Under the pieces are notes generated by a model. It worked only from the letters and a program-made list of their open reading frames with translations. It did not search any database and was not told the origin of the DNA. Position numbers and translations under genes: made by a program. A stretch of 64,000 nucleotides of DNA from an uncultured Aquimarina sp. (lineage in GTDB: Bacteria > Bacteroidota > Bacteroidia > Flavobacteriales > Flavobacteriaceae). Location of the stretch: contig CANMDW010000005.1 of NCBI GenBank assembly GCA_947496705.1, positions 124,001 to 188,000 on the forward strand, written 5' to 3'. Every line of letters begins with the position of its first letter. The first letter of the stretch is position 1. Positions 44,812 to 53,226 of the stretch are shown piece after piece.

Positions 44812-45311
44812 TACTTTTTGATCAAAACACCATTTGCAATAAAAGAAAAGGACTTTTTGGGTTTGGTAATCGCTGCAATCTCTTTTTCGGTTTTTCCTGC
44901 ATCACTGGCAAAATGCCGTTGTTCGTCTACCGATATTTCACTTACAAAAGCTTTGCCCTGGATAATTACCGTGTCGTTTTCGATATCCTTGGGAACAAAA
45001 AAGCCATAATCTTTAAATTTTACCATGGTTTCATTCTCAGTATTCAATGCAATTTTCATCCAACATCCTTTGGCTTTACAAACATCATTTACAGTACTGG
45101 AAAAAGCAATATCGACCGTATCTCCTTCCGACAGGTTTTTATACTTCTCTGTAATGGCCTTTTTATAATATATCTGCTCTGACGAGATTTTTTCTCCATA
45201 AACTTCATAGTTCTTTACAGCTATCTCGTTAATAGAAAAAGAAGTTCCTTTTTTGTTGTTACAGCTCGCCAGTAGTAATAATCCTGTTAAAAAAAGTATG
45301 TTTTTATTCAT
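44811..45311 (-). CDS. DUF4920 lipoprotein
   Basis: 166 residues from the ATG at 45311 (MNKNILFLTGLLLLASC); an in-frame ATG at 45332 adds seven unlikely residues. Lipobox LLASC. The body matches DUF4920: GDTVDIAFSSTVNDVCKAKG with CWMKI, FKDYGFFVPKDIENDTVIIQ, HFASDAGKTEKEIAAI and SFIANGVLIK. The C-x-x-x-G-C-W motif and His suggest metal binding. Translationally coupled to mnmD, although no shared function is evident. Confidence 0.88.
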   Translation of the reverse strand: MNKNILFLTGLLLLASCNNKKGTSFSINEIAVKNYEVYGEKISSEQIYYKKAITEKYKNLSEGDTVDIAFSSTVNDVCKAKGCWMKIALNTENETMVKFKDYGFFVPKDIENDTVIIQGKAFVSEISVDEQRHFASDAGKTEKEIAAITKPKKSFSFIANGVLIKK

Positions 45312-45479
45312 TATTCTATAATTATTGGTCATTAATGGTAAAATTACGCATTTTTAAAATTCTTATTTTATAAGAAAAAGGTATTTTTGTTTATTCTAAA
45401 TGTTACTTGTTAGTATTGTCTTGAACTATAGACAAAATACTAAAAATAGCAGAGACGTATAGCTTTGATTATCTTAAAA

Positions 45480-46556
45480 ATGAACAGCATGGAAAACACT
45501 ATCTCGCAGATCGTAGAAATCACCAAAGCAAGTGAGTCCAAAATCGGACAAGTAGATTTTGAAAATCTCAATTTTGGAAATATTTTCACAGATCATATGT
45601 TTGTCTGTGATTATGTGAATGAAGAATGGCAGACGCCAAAGATCGTCCCATACGGGCCTCTTACACTAGAGCCTTCTGCACGTGTTTTTCATTATGGACA
45701 GGCTGTTTTTGAGGGTATGAAAGCCTACAAAGATGACAGCGGAGATACTTTTTTATTCAGGCCTGATGAAAATTTTAAACGCATCAATAAATCTGCCGAG
45801 CGTATGGCAATTCCTGAATTTCCCGAAGCTTATTTTTTTGAAGGAATGAATACCTTACTAAAACTGGATAATGAATGGATTAAACCAGGTTTTGGTAATT
45901 CGTTATATATACGCCCGTTTGTTATCGCGACACAAGCCAGTGTTTCGGCTTCTGAAGCTGATGAATACAAGTTTTTGATCATATGCTCACCTGCACAGGC
46001 CTATTACAGTGGTGATGTAAGTGTTTTGGTTGCCGAAAAATATAGCCGTTCTGCCGATGGTGGTACAGGGTATGCTAAAGCTGCCGGAAACTATGCCGGG
46101 CAGTTTTACCCAACCAATCTTGCAAAAAAAGAAGGGTATCAACAAGTAATCTGGACAGATGCTAATACCCATGAATATATGGAAGAAGCCGGAACAATGA
46201 ATGTATTCTTTAGAGTGAATGACACCTTACTTACCGCGCCTACCAGTGATCGTATTTTGGATGGTGTAACCCGTAAAAGCCTTATAGCCATTGCAGAAAA
46301 AGAAGGGATTAAGGTAGATGTGAGACCCGTAAAAGTAAGTGAGATCGTAGCAGCGGCAAAAGACGGAAGCCTAAAGGAGATTTTTGGTGCCGGTACTGCG
46401 GCCGTAGTAAGCCCGGTAAAAGCTTTTGGCTACAAAGGAGAACATTACGAAATAACAAAACAAGAAAATTCGTATGCCGATCATTTCAAAAAAGCTCTGA
46501 TGGATATACAGTACAATAAAGCAGAAGATCCTTTTGGATGGAGGTATAAGGTATAG
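45480..46556 (+). CDS. ilvE: Branched-chain amino-acid aminotransferase
   Basis: 358 residues from the ATG at 45480 (an ATG at 45489 and a TTG at 45465 are alternatives). Fold-type IV PLP enzyme: GQAVFEGMKAYKD near the N-terminus, the catalytic Lys in GGTGYAKAAGNYAG (about residue 200), the cofactor/substrate motif EYMEEAGTMNVFF and FGAGTAAVVSPV. It interconverts Leu, Ile and Val with their keto acids, the last step of synthesis and the first of breakdown. The length fits the BCAT group of about 355 residues. A 7-bp tandem repeat begins at its stop codon. Confidence 0.96.
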   Translation: MNSMENTISQIVEITKASESKIGQVDFENLNFGNIFTDHMFVCDYVNEEWQTPKIVPYGPLTLEPSARVFHYGQAVFEGMKAYKDDSGDTFLFRPDENFKRINKSAERMAIPEFPEAYFFEGMNTLLKLDNEWIKPGFGNSLYIRPFVIATQASVSASEADEYKFLIICSPAQAYYSGDVSVLVAEKYSRSADGGTGYAKAAGNYAGQFYPTNLAKKEGYQQVIWTDANTHEYMEEAGTMNVFFRVNDTLLTAPTSDRILDGVTRKSLIAIAEKEGIKVDVRPVKVSEIVAAAKDGSLKEIFGAGTAAVVSPVKAFGYKGEHYEITKQENSYADHFKKALMDIQYNKAEDPFGWRYKV

Positions 46557-46626
46557 CTAGATGCTAGATGCCAGATGCCAGATGCTAGATGCTAGATGCT
46601 AGATGCTAGATGCTAGATGCTAGATG
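46557..46626 (+). repeat. Ten-copy 7-bp microsatellite CTAGATG
   Basis: Ten contiguous CTAGATG units directly follow the ilvE stop; units three and four read CCAGATG. It lies between the stop codon and the terminator, where slippage would lengthen the 3' leader only. Confidence 0.95.
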
Positions 46627-46651
46627 AAATATACATATTAATTTTATACAA

Positions 46652-46689
46652 AAAGAGGCTGTCTAAAAAGTATTTTAGACAGCCTCTTT
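46652..46689. terminator. Bidirectional terminator between ilvE and the cold-shock gene
   Basis: A 17-bp perfect stem (AAAGAGGCTGTCTAAAA and complement) with a 4-nt loop, placed between convergent genes and flanked by A/T runs. Confidence 0.85.
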
Positions 46690-46718
46690 CTAATACAAAT
46701 ACGTTAAAAAGTAATCGA

Positions 46719-46910
46719 TTAAACTACTTTGACATTTACTGCGTTCAATCCTTTTGGGCCTTCTTCTACATCGTAGCTTACTTTGTCCCCTTCATTGATT
46801 TCATCAATTAGTCCATTTACGTGTACAAATACATCTTTGTCACCATCTTCTGGAGTGATGAATCCAAATCCTTTAGAATTATTGAAAAATTTTACGGTTC
46901 CGTTGCTCAT
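46719..46910 (-). CDS. Cold-shock domain protein
   Basis: A 63-residue single CSD: MSNGTVKFFNNSKGFGFITP, with RNP1 KGFGFI and RNP2 VFVHV, closing VEEGPKGLNAVNVKVV. Binds single-stranded RNA/DNA and melts RNA structure. The length is the usual one for flavobacterial Csp proteins. The upstream region (46911-47131) is AT-rich, with a TACATTCG box similar to the -7 consensus, and probably a leader of some tens of nt. Confidence 0.96.
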   Translation of the reverse strand: MSNGTVKFFNNSKGFGFITPEDGDKDVFVHVNGLIDEINEGDKVSYDVEEGPKGLNAVNVKVV

Positions 46911-47131
46911 AATTAAAAGTTTAAAATAAAATGCGAATGTAGGGTTTTATTATGATTATGCATAGCGATTGATGTATGAATCGCAACAGTGTAAAAATAC
47001 AATGAAGTGATTTATTAAAAAACAGGCAGGTTTACAAATGCAGAACCAACTTTGGAGAATTACTTAACTACCATGATTATATACATTTTGCCAGGTAGTG
47101 TTTTCGTGTTTTTTAAATTTCGAGCAGTGAT

Positions 47132-47617
47132 TTATTTATCTGTTTCCGTATTCAAAATTGCTGATTGACCACTGAGTAATTTCCATCCATTCTCCCTTTT
47201 AATTATTGTACCTGACTCTATAATTGATACTTCCGATTCAACTTCTGCAGTATCAATCATTATACCATTCACAATCCCGGTGTAATTAGCTATTTTACTT
47301 GATAAAGGAAATATCTTTAAAGTATCCCATTGAAATTTAACTTCTTTAAGGGATTTTGCATTTTGCATGAGTATAGTTTGAACAGAATCATAATTCAATG
47401 CAGATTTATACCCCGGAGGAACCCAAAAAAAATCAGGTGACTTGTCCAAATAAGTAAATTCTGCAGTTAATCCCTTTTTATTGATATCTGTATGATAATC
47501 AGATAACATCAATTCTATTTCCTTGGTGATACGTTCCTTATCAAAATTGTCTGATTTATGAACCCGATTACAAGAGTTTATTATAATTATGGCACATAGG
47601 TAAAGTATTTGCTTCAT
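47132..47617 (-). CDS. NTF2-like lipoprotein
   Basis: 161 residues. A short leader ends in IIINSC (lipobox-like, Cys16). The remainder looks like a cone-shaped NTF2/DUF4440 fold: an N-terminal helix (KERITKEIELMLSDYHTDIN), FTYLDKSPDFFWVPPGYKSA, and closing strands with RENGWKLLSGQSAIL. Binding pocket and substrate unknown. The C-terminal Gly-Trp-Lys-x-x-x-G-Q is typical of the fold. Single gene. Confidence 0.7.
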   Translation of the reverse strand: MKQILYLCAIIIINSCNRVHKSDNFDKERITKEIELMLSDYHTDINKKGLTAEFTYLDKSPDFFWVPPGYKSALNYDSVQTILMQNAKSLKEVKFQWDTLKIFPLSSKIANYTGIVNGIMIDTAEVESEVSIIESGTIIKRENGWKLLSGQSAILNTETDK

Positions 47618-47691
47618 TATTGTTGTATTTGAATGTTTTCATTTTGGCATTACCCACAATCGTTTATACGTAATTGCAAACATCTCTTTTT

Positions 47692-47743
47692 CGTCTTTTT
47701 CTTACTCCGTAGTGCAGCTATGAAGTGCAAAAAAGTCTTCAAT
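47692..47743 (-). repeat. Dispersed intergenic repeat, copy 2
   Basis: Reverse-complement relative of 10883-10933. Within 47618-47883 it is followed by palindromes at about 47755-47774 (CCTGCCAGTTCCGCAGGCGG) and 47805-47826, and by a half copy of the 17945-18037 hairpin arm at 47828-47847. Confidence 0.55.
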
Positions 47744-47851
47744 TAAATACAACCTGCCAGTTCCGCAGGCGGGAATCCCAATTTTTCGCTTCAATTATAC
47801 CCTGCCAGGGTGGTCAGTAGACAGGCAAAAAAGTTTAAACCACTTCAATAA

Positions 47852-47880
47852 AAAACTCCGGAAAAAAAATCCGGAGTTTT
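47852..47880 (-). terminator. Terminator of the MazG-like gene
   Basis: AAAACTCCGGA / TCCGGAGTTTT, a perfect 11-bp stem with a 7-nt A loop, ends 3 nt before the stop codon of the minus-strand gene; A/T runs continue on both sides. Confidence 0.75.
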
Positions 47881-47883
47881 TAT

Positions 47884-48270
47884 TTATCGGTCTAGTATCT
47901 CTTTGATGTTTGGTTTAAAGTAATTTGGTCCCTTAAGCACCTTACCGTCCTCCCGGTAAATTGGTTTTCCGTTTTCGTCCAGCTTACTCATATTACTACG
48001 CTGGATCTCGTTAAAAACTTCTTCAATTTTATGCTGCATTCCATGCTCTATGATGGTGCCGCATAGAATGTACAGCATATCACCCAAAGCATCGGCTACT
48101 TCAACCAAATCATTGTTTTGAGCAGCCTCATAATATTCTTCGTTCTCTTCTTTCATCAACTCAAACCGAAGTTTATTTTTGGCTTCTCCCAAATCGGCAA
48201 CAGGGTCGTTTTTATGCCCCAGTTTAAACGCAGTATGAAATTCTTGTACTGCAGCAATTTTATCTTTCAT
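47884..48270 (-). CDS. MazG-like nucleoside triphosphate pyrophosphohydrolase
   Basis: A 128-residue all-helical protein. The metal-binding motif of the MazG/PRA-PH superfamily is seen as ELMKEENEEYYEA plus DLVEVADALGDMLYILCGTI (E-x-x-E...E-x-x-D). The C-terminus (SNMSKLDENGKPIYREDGKV, GPNYFKPNI) is characteristic of the phosphoribosyl-ATP pyrophosphohydrolase-like house-cleaning subgroup. It probably hydrolyses non-canonical NTPs. Single gene. Confidence 0.88.
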   Translation of the reverse strand: MKDKIAAVQEFHTAFKLGHKNDPVADLGEAKNKLRFELMKEENEEYYEAAQNNDLVEVADALGDMLYILCGTIIEHGMQHKIEEVFNEIQRSNMSKLDENGKPIYREDGKVLKGPNYFKPNIKEILDR

Positions 48271-48459
48271 AAGCTTTTATATATTAAAATCACTAAAATT
48301 AATTCCACATTTTTTTAGTTATCCCTCATTCCTCCATCGCTTCTTTTCGCTCGTTGCTTGCACAACGTCGTTCCTATAGGGAGAAAAGGCCAAAGGTTTG
48401 TGTAATTAATTTTAATACTTTGTATATGTAAATTATCTTTGCTGTAAAAATAACAAAAT

Positions 48460-48648
48460 ATGTTCAGTCAGGGCCAATTAATATTTGCAGGATTCTTTGT
48501 AGTTGCTTTTATCATTTTAATGATCTTTAGTTACCGAAAAGATAGCATACTACATCGCAAATATTATAAAGGCAGTATCTTCATTTTGATTGGTTTTATA
48601 ATCTTTATTTTGTTGCTTTTTGCTTTAAAGGTGTATTTAAAACCTTAA
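48460..48648 (+). CDS. Small two-helix membrane protein
   Basis: 62 residues: helix 1 at about 6-24 (LIFAGFFVVAFIILMIFSY), a basic loop (RKDSILHRKYYKG), helix 2 at 40-58 (ILIGFIIFILLLFALKVYL). A TATCTTTG -7-like box lies at 48434-48441, so the start at 48460 is plausible. I recall it as a conserved flavobacterial small membrane protein of unknown role. Confidence 0.65.
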   Translation: MFSQGQLIFAGFFVVAFIILMIFSYRKDSILHRKYYKGSIFILIGFIIFILLLFALKVYLKP

Positions 48649-48857
48649 ACCCACTTTATACATAGAAAATCCCCCGCCTGCATATCTACCGGCCAGACAG
48701 GCAGGTATTTCAGCTCACAATTACTGCAAAATCTAACACTTCGCTGCATTTTTTATTATTACCATATCGATGCTATGCTGCAATTAAGAAAATGCTAGCC
48801 TTTATTGTATTTGTGAATTTCATGACAAAATTCTAATGTCTAAAGCAGGTTAAAAAT

Positions 48858-48885
48858 AAGAATCGTGAGTTTCCTCACGATTCTT
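48858..48885 (-). terminator. Terminator of the M49 peptidase gene
   Basis: A 12-bp perfect stem AAGAATCGTGAG / CTCACGATTCTT with a TTTC loop, 30 nt past the stop. The minus-strand continuation is only modestly T-rich. In 48649-48857 there is also a GC-rich palindrome of the CCTGCC family (about 48676-48707). Confidence 0.7.
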
Positions 48886-48914
48886 GTCATGTATTTTACG
48901 AAGGGGCTATTCTT

Positions 48915-50966
48915 CTAGTTCACCTCAGGCAAGAAATTAAAATGCTTACTATACTCCAACATTTGCGTAGCAAAGTCTTTGGGCTGAGTAACCTTGATCT
49001 TGGTAATCTCACCATTCTCATCTGTTTCCGGTACTAAAACAGGATTTACAAAACCACTGTAGGGTGCAGTAGTAAATTGCTTGTTACGTTCTAACACTTC
49101 TGCATGTATTGCCTGATCTACTTTTACCCCGTATCCTTCTACCAAAGCTTCGGCAGCTTTATAATCCCCTTCAGATTTGATACGTTGCGTTTCGCGTAGC
49201 AAGCTTCCAAAGATCTCGCGTAGCTTTTGATAATTATTAATATTATAATAGGTTTTTCCTTCTCTGGTCACTTTTTCGATCACATTATCTTTCTTTCCTT
49301 GCTCAAAAGCCCAGGCACTCACCCACTGTCGGTTTCTCATATGGGCTTCTTCTACATCATCACCAAGGTTTAATCGAATCAATTGTGTCATTAATCCATT
49401 TCTAATATAACCATCATATGCTGCTTTACCTACTTTTTCCCAATCTTCGACCAAACCAAGTTCCTGCAATTTTGGATCCATTAAATAATATAGCCCTACC
49501 AGATCTGCACGGCCTTCTTCCATGGTAGAAGCATAGTTTTTTAACGTTTCTTTGGTCTCTCCTACTCCAGGGTTTAATTGACCCGATGCATGGCCTACTA
49601 CTTCGTGCAATGCTGTATGCAGTTTATCGGCTAATTGACCGTATGTTTCTTCCAGTTCATATTCTTCTTCGTCATGCACAAACTCTTTTAAACGGCCAGA
49701 TCCACTGGCATTATTATACGCTCCAATAATATTACCCAGTGATACAGACTTAGAACCTACAGCTGCTCGAATCCAGTTTGCATTAGGAAGATTTACACCG
49801 ATAGGCGTACTTGGTGAAGCATCTCCTGCCTCTCCGGCTACTGCTACCACTTTATAAGTAACTCCTACTACACTATCTTTCTTATGTTCCTCCATTAACG
49901 GAGACTTGTCTTCAAACCATTGCGCATTTTCTGACAATACCGCCATTTTTTTAGACATGTCAAAATCCTTGATCTCTACAATAGTTTCATAAGAACCTCT
50001 ATATCCCAAAGGATCGTTATATACTTCGATAAAGCTATTGATATAATCGATGTTTCCTTCGGTAGCAGCAGTCCATGCTACATTATAATCATCCCAGGTT
50101 TGTAAATTACCCGTTTTGTAATATTCAATTAATAATCCCAGAGCATCGCCTTGTGCCTCATTTTCGGCTACATCTTTTGCTTTTTCTAACCATTTGATGA
50201 TTTCATCGATTGCAGATCCATATAACCCTCCTGATTTGTAGACTCTTTCTTTAAGCTTTCCATTTTCCTTCACCAATTGAGAATTCAAACCAAAGGATAA
50301 AGGTTTTTTGGGATTAGGAGATTTCATTTTTCCATAAAATGACTCCACATCTGCATTGGTTACCCCGGGACCATAAAAATTTACTGCCGATAAGGCTACA
50401 TTATCAATTCCTTTTCCCTGATTTACTTTTTTAGCATCTTCACTATCAAAAATCGCCTCATATGCTTCTTTTGGCACTTCTGTACTTGTGGCTGCCAGTA
50501 ACGAACTGAAATAATCCCGGCTAAACTCTGGCTTAATCTTATCATTACTATAGTGATGATGGATTCCGTTGGAGAACCAAACCCGCTTCAAATACGTTTC
50601 AAAAGCTTTCCAATCCTCAGAATTCTTATCTCCTTCATACGAAGTATAGATTTTTTCCAATGCTTTTCTAATAGTAAGATTATGGCGATAATTCTGATCC
50701 CACATGATATCCCTTCCACTCAATCCTGCCTGGGTAAGATAATACACTAATTTTTGCTCTTTTAATGTAAGATTATCCCATCCCGGAATCTGATACCTTA
50801 AAATTCTTAAATCGGCAAACTGCTCTACTACATACTCAAACTTCTCATCTGAAATCTGTTGTTCCTGTTCTTGTTGATCAATCTGATCCTGTATTTTAGG
50901 ATCTTTTTTACATGCTATGACTAAAGTAAGTATAGTAGTAAAAAATAAAATTTTGCTGAGTTTCAT
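48915..50966 (-). CDS. Dipeptidyl-peptidase III-like zinc peptidase (M49)
   Basis: A 683-residue lipoprotein-like protein (leader 1-18, lipobox LVIAC). The M49 zinc motif HEVVGH is at 454-459 and EEGRAD at 483-488 (human DPP III has HELLGH and EECRAE); the 24-residue spacing is like that of Bacteroides DPP III rather than the longer eukaryotic spacing. It removes dipeptides from peptide N-termini, here apparently at the cell envelope. Homologues in Bacteroidota are sometimes mislabelled dihydrofolate reductase. A TACATTTG box lies about 25 nt upstream of the ATG. Single gene. Confidence 0.93.
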   Translation of the reverse strand: MKLSKILFFTTILTLVIACKKDPKIQDQIDQQEQEQQISDEKFEYVVEQFADLRILRYQIPGWDNLTLKEQKLVYYLTQAGLSGRDIMWDQNYRHNLTIRKALEKIYTSYEGDKNSEDWKAFETYLKRVWFSNGIHHHYSNDKIKPEFSRDYFSSLLAATSTEVPKEAYEAIFDSEDAKKVNQGKGIDNVALSAVNFYGPGVTNADVESFYGKMKSPNPKKPLSFGLNSQLVKENGKLKERVYKSGGLYGSAIDEIIKWLEKAKDVAENEAQGDALGLLIEYYKTGNLQTWDDYNVAWTAATEGNIDYINSFIEVYNDPLGYRGSYETIVEIKDFDMSKKMAVLSENAQWFEDKSPLMEEHKKDSVVGVTYKVVAVAGEAGDASPSTPIGVNLPNANWIRAAVGSKSVSLGNIIGAYNNASGSGRLKEFVHDEEEYELEETYGQLADKLHTALHEVVGHASGQLNPGVGETKETLKNYASTMEEGRADLVGLYYLMDPKLQELGLVEDWEKVGKAAYDGYIRNGLMTQLIRLNLGDDVEEAHMRNRQWVSAWAFEQGKKDNVIEKVTREGKTYYNINNYQKLREIFGSLLRETQRIKSEGDYKAAEALVEGYGVKVDQAIHAEVLERNKQFTTAPYSGFVNPVLVPETDENGEITKIKVTQPKDFATQMLEYSKHFNFLPEVN

Positions 50967-51059
50967 TTATGTATTGTTTATTGTTTTGACAAATGTAACA
51001 AAATAAAAGGACGGTAAAATTAGTTATATTAGCTAATCAAATAATCTAAACTAACTAAC

Positions 51060-52094
51060 ATGAAAATAGTCAAGTATTTATTTTTCTTATTATTATTAGT
51101 AGTAATAGGTGGTGCAGTGTATGTAGCTACCATAGATGGCGAATTTCAGGTAGAAGAAAGCAGAGTGATCGACGCTCCAGATGAATTGTTATTCAACACA
51201 ATTAATGAGTACAAAACATGGGAAAAGTGGGGGCCATGGATGGATGAATCTGATGATATGATTCTGGAATATCCAGAAAAAACAAGCGGAAAAGGTGCTT
51301 CATATAGCTGGAAAAGTGAAACGCAGGGAGATGGTAAAATGGAAACTCAAAAGATTTCTCCTTTTAGCAGTATAGATCAACACCTTACTTTTATCTCTCC
51401 AATGGGGGAAAGTACAAATGATGTCTATTGGCAATTTGAAAAAATTGAAGGCAAAAAAACTAAGGTTACCTGGGGAATAAAAGGCAAACAAGGATTTATG
51501 GAAAAAGCATTTTGGGCCACCCAGGATAGTTCTTTATCGCAAACGATAAGACCTATGTATCAAAAGGGGCTTGAAAAACTGGATACCTATACCAAAGAAA
51601 AAATGAAAGAATATTCAATAAGCGCAGATGGTGTTACAGAGCATGAAGGTGGTTTTTATATGTATAACGCGGCCACCTCGTCTATTGCCGGGATTTCACA
51701 AAAAATGGCCCAGATGCTGCCAGCAGTAAGCACCTATATAAAACAAAATAATCTTCCTCAAACAGGAATGCCGTTCACTATATACAATGAATATAATGAG
51801 GAGCAAGGAACTGCTATTTTCTCTGCAGCTATTCCTGTAAGAGAAAAAGTAGTGACACCCAAGGATAGTAACATTCTTTGTGATTTCCTACCTAAACAAA
51901 AAGTAGTAAAAACCACACTAAAAGGTAATTATACAAACCTCAAGGAAGCCTGGGAAGCTGGATATAAGTATATAGCAGAAAATAACCTGGAAGCCGATGC
52001 AGCATCCCCTGCTTTTGAAGTATATAAAACCGATCCGGGATTACAACCAAATCCGGCAGAGTGGATCACAGAGGTTTATATTCCCATAAAGTAA
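51060..52094 (+). CDS. SRPBCC plus GyrI-like ligand-binding protein, membrane-anchored
   Basis: 344 residues. An N-terminal membrane helix (residues 4-24) is followed by a START/SRPBCC domain (about 28-175: VIDAPDELLFNTINEYKTWE, KWGPWMDESD, TWGIKGKQGF) and a GyrI-like effector-binding domain (about 185-344: FTIYNEYNEEQGTAIFSAAI, PKQKVVKTTLKGNYTNLKEA, WITEVYIPIK). Both modules bind hydrophobic or small-molecule ligands; none is identified. I recall this two-domain arrangement in Bacteroidota. Followed by a long hairpin before crcB. Confidence 0.85.
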   Translation: MKIVKYLFFLLLLVVIGGAVYVATIDGEFQVEESRVIDAPDELLFNTINEYKTWEKWGPWMDESDDMILEYPEKTSGKGASYSWKSETQGDGKMETQKISPFSSIDQHLTFISPMGESTNDVYWQFEKIEGKKTKVTWGIKGKQGFMEKAFWATQDSSLSQTIRPMYQKGLEKLDTYTKEKMKEYSISADGVTEHEGGFYMYNAATSSIAGISQKMAQMLPAVSTYIKQNNLPQTGMPFTIYNEYNEEQGTAIFSAAIPVREKVVTPKDSNILCDFLPKQKVVKTTLKGNYTNLKEAWEAGYKYIAENNLEADAASPAFEVYKTDPGLQPNPAEWITEVYIPIK

Positions 52095-52106
52095 TAAAAA
52101 GTATCA

Positions 52107-52148
52107 TATAAACTGCATTTTACAGATCGAAGTAAAGTGCAGTTTATA
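52107..52148. repeat. Long hairpin between the SRPBCC gene and crcB
   Basis: TATAAACTGCATTTTAC pairs with GTAAAGTGCAGTTTATA (16 of 17 Watson-Crick plus one G-U) around an 8-nt loop. There is no T tract afterwards, so terminator activity is uncertain. It does not resemble the fluoride riboswitch that often precedes crcB. Confidence 0.6.
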
Positions 52149-52205
52149 AGTTACAACCCATGAAAATTAAAAAATCAACTTATTTAATTACAAAATTTCA
52201 AACAT

Positions 52206-52571
52206 GTGAAACAAATACTTTTGGTATTTATTGGTGGTGGTACAGGCAGCATAGTTCGCTATCTCACAAATAGGTTTCTTAATCAGGCACATTACCATAT
52301 TCCATACGGAACTTTGACCGTAAATGTTATTGGTAGCCTACTCATTGGAATCATTCTTGGTTTGTCGCTAAAGAATAATGCCTTGTCTCAAAATACCGTT
52401 TTATTATTAGCCACTGGTTTTTGTGGCGGACTTACTACTTTCTCTTCCTTTGCATACGAAAATCAAATCATGCTTAAAAATGGTGATCTTTGGAATCTTT
52501 TTGCATATACTGCCGGTTCTTTTATTTTAGGATTATTAGCCGTATTTTTAGGAATGTTTATAGTCAAATAA
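52206..52571 (+). CDS. crcB: Fluoride efflux transporter CrcB (Fluc)
   Basis: 121 residues, four membrane helices. GTG start at 52206; no usable ATG is nearer. Landmarks: GGGTGSIVRYLTNR in helix 1, TLTVNVIGSLLIGI in helix 2 (the conserved Asn), and GFCGGLTTFSSFAYE in helix 3 (the T-T-F-S-S-F phenylalanine-box motif). Dual-topology dimers expel fluoride. The P-II gene starts 18 nt later. Confidence 0.95.
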   Translation: MKQILLVFIGGGTGSIVRYLTNRFLNQAHYHIPYGTLTVNVIGSLLIGIILGLSLKNNALSQNTVLLLATGFCGGLTTFSSFAYENQIMLKNGDLWNLFAYTAGSFILGLLAVFLGMFIVK

Positions 52572-52589
52572 TTACAAAAAATTACACTT

Positions 52590-52928
52590 GTGAAAAAAAT
52601 CGAAACCATTATACGCAAATCAAGATTTAAAGCGGTTAAAGATGCCCTGCATGAAATCGAGGTAAATTTCTTCACTTATTGGGATGTTACAGGTGTTGGT
52701 AATGAAAAAAAAGGGCATGTGTATAGAGGTATCAGCTATAGCACTTCAGATATTCAGCGCAGGTATTTATCTATTGTGGTGTCAGATGAATTTGAAGAAA
52801 AAACAATACATGCCATAGTTGAGGCAGCAAAGACGGGAGAAGTAGGTGATGGAAAAATCTTTGTTTCAGATATAGAGAATACCTATCGAATCAGAACTGG
52901 AGAAAAAGGTAATCAAGCCCTAAATTGA
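52590..52928 (+). CDS. P-II family nitrogen regulatory protein
   Basis: 112 residues from GTG 52590, the normal length of GlnB/GlnK. The core is intact: KKIETIIRKSRFKAVKDALH, the B loop TGEVGDGKIFV and the C-terminal RIRTGEKG. The T loop is unusual: GNEKKGHVYRGISYSTSDIQ has two fewer residues than the GHTELYRGAEY of E. coli GlnB, but keeps a Tyr at the Y51 position. P-II proteins sense 2-oxoglutarate and ATP/ADP and gate ammonium uptake. No amt gene is adjacent; a porin gene follows after 298 bp. Confidence 0.93.
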   Translation: MKKIETIIRKSRFKAVKDALHEIEVNFFTYWDVTGVGNEKKGHVYRGISYSTSDIQRRYLSIVVSDEFEEKTIHAIVEAAKTGEVGDGKIFVSDIENTYRIRTGEKGNQALN

Positions 52929-53156
52929 TGTATATAGTTACAGTACTCTAAATAGCAGCTATTTACAAAGCCTAAAAGGTATCTTAATTTATATTCTTCT
53001 TAACTCTTTTTGAGAAAAAATTAATAAAATAAGTCGTCACCCCTAAAAAAGCAGTTTTAAATTCCTAAAATTTAAACAAATAAACATTAAACCTTAATTT
53101 TTTTAGGGTAAAAAATCAAAAAACAATAAAAATTAAGACATACCCCCTATTTTTTA

Positions 53157-53186
53157 TTGGGGTAAAATTCTTTTAACATAGTTTTA
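53157..53186 (+). promoter_or_regulatory. Candidate promoter of the porin gene
   Basis: TTG at 53157-53159 is followed after 19 nt by TAGTTTTA at 53179-53186, close to TAnnTTTG. Upstream, CCCTAAAAA (about 53041) and TTTTTAGGG (about 53099) form a spaced inverted repeat, and CCCC...GGGG (53144-53162) forms another, possible operator sites. The leader to the ATG would be about 35 nt. 52929-53040 shows nothing else. Confidence 0.45.
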
Positions 53187-53226
53187 CGGTTCCAATTAAA
53201 AACAATTTCAATAATTATTATTTATT

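Noticed and set aside
48915..50966. Annotation as dihydrofolate reductase
   Set aside because: The HEVVGH and EEGRAD motifs and the length are those of M49 peptidases; no DHFR fold is present.
52095..52205. Fluoride riboswitch upstream of crcB
   Set aside because: The leader has only a simple long hairpin; I find no GGCGAUGG-type start or pseudoknot pairing of the crcB motif.
53041..53190. Sigma-54 promoter for the porin next to P-II
   Set aside because: No GG-N10-GC (-24/-12) pair was found; a TTG-N19-TAGTTTTA promoter explains the start better.
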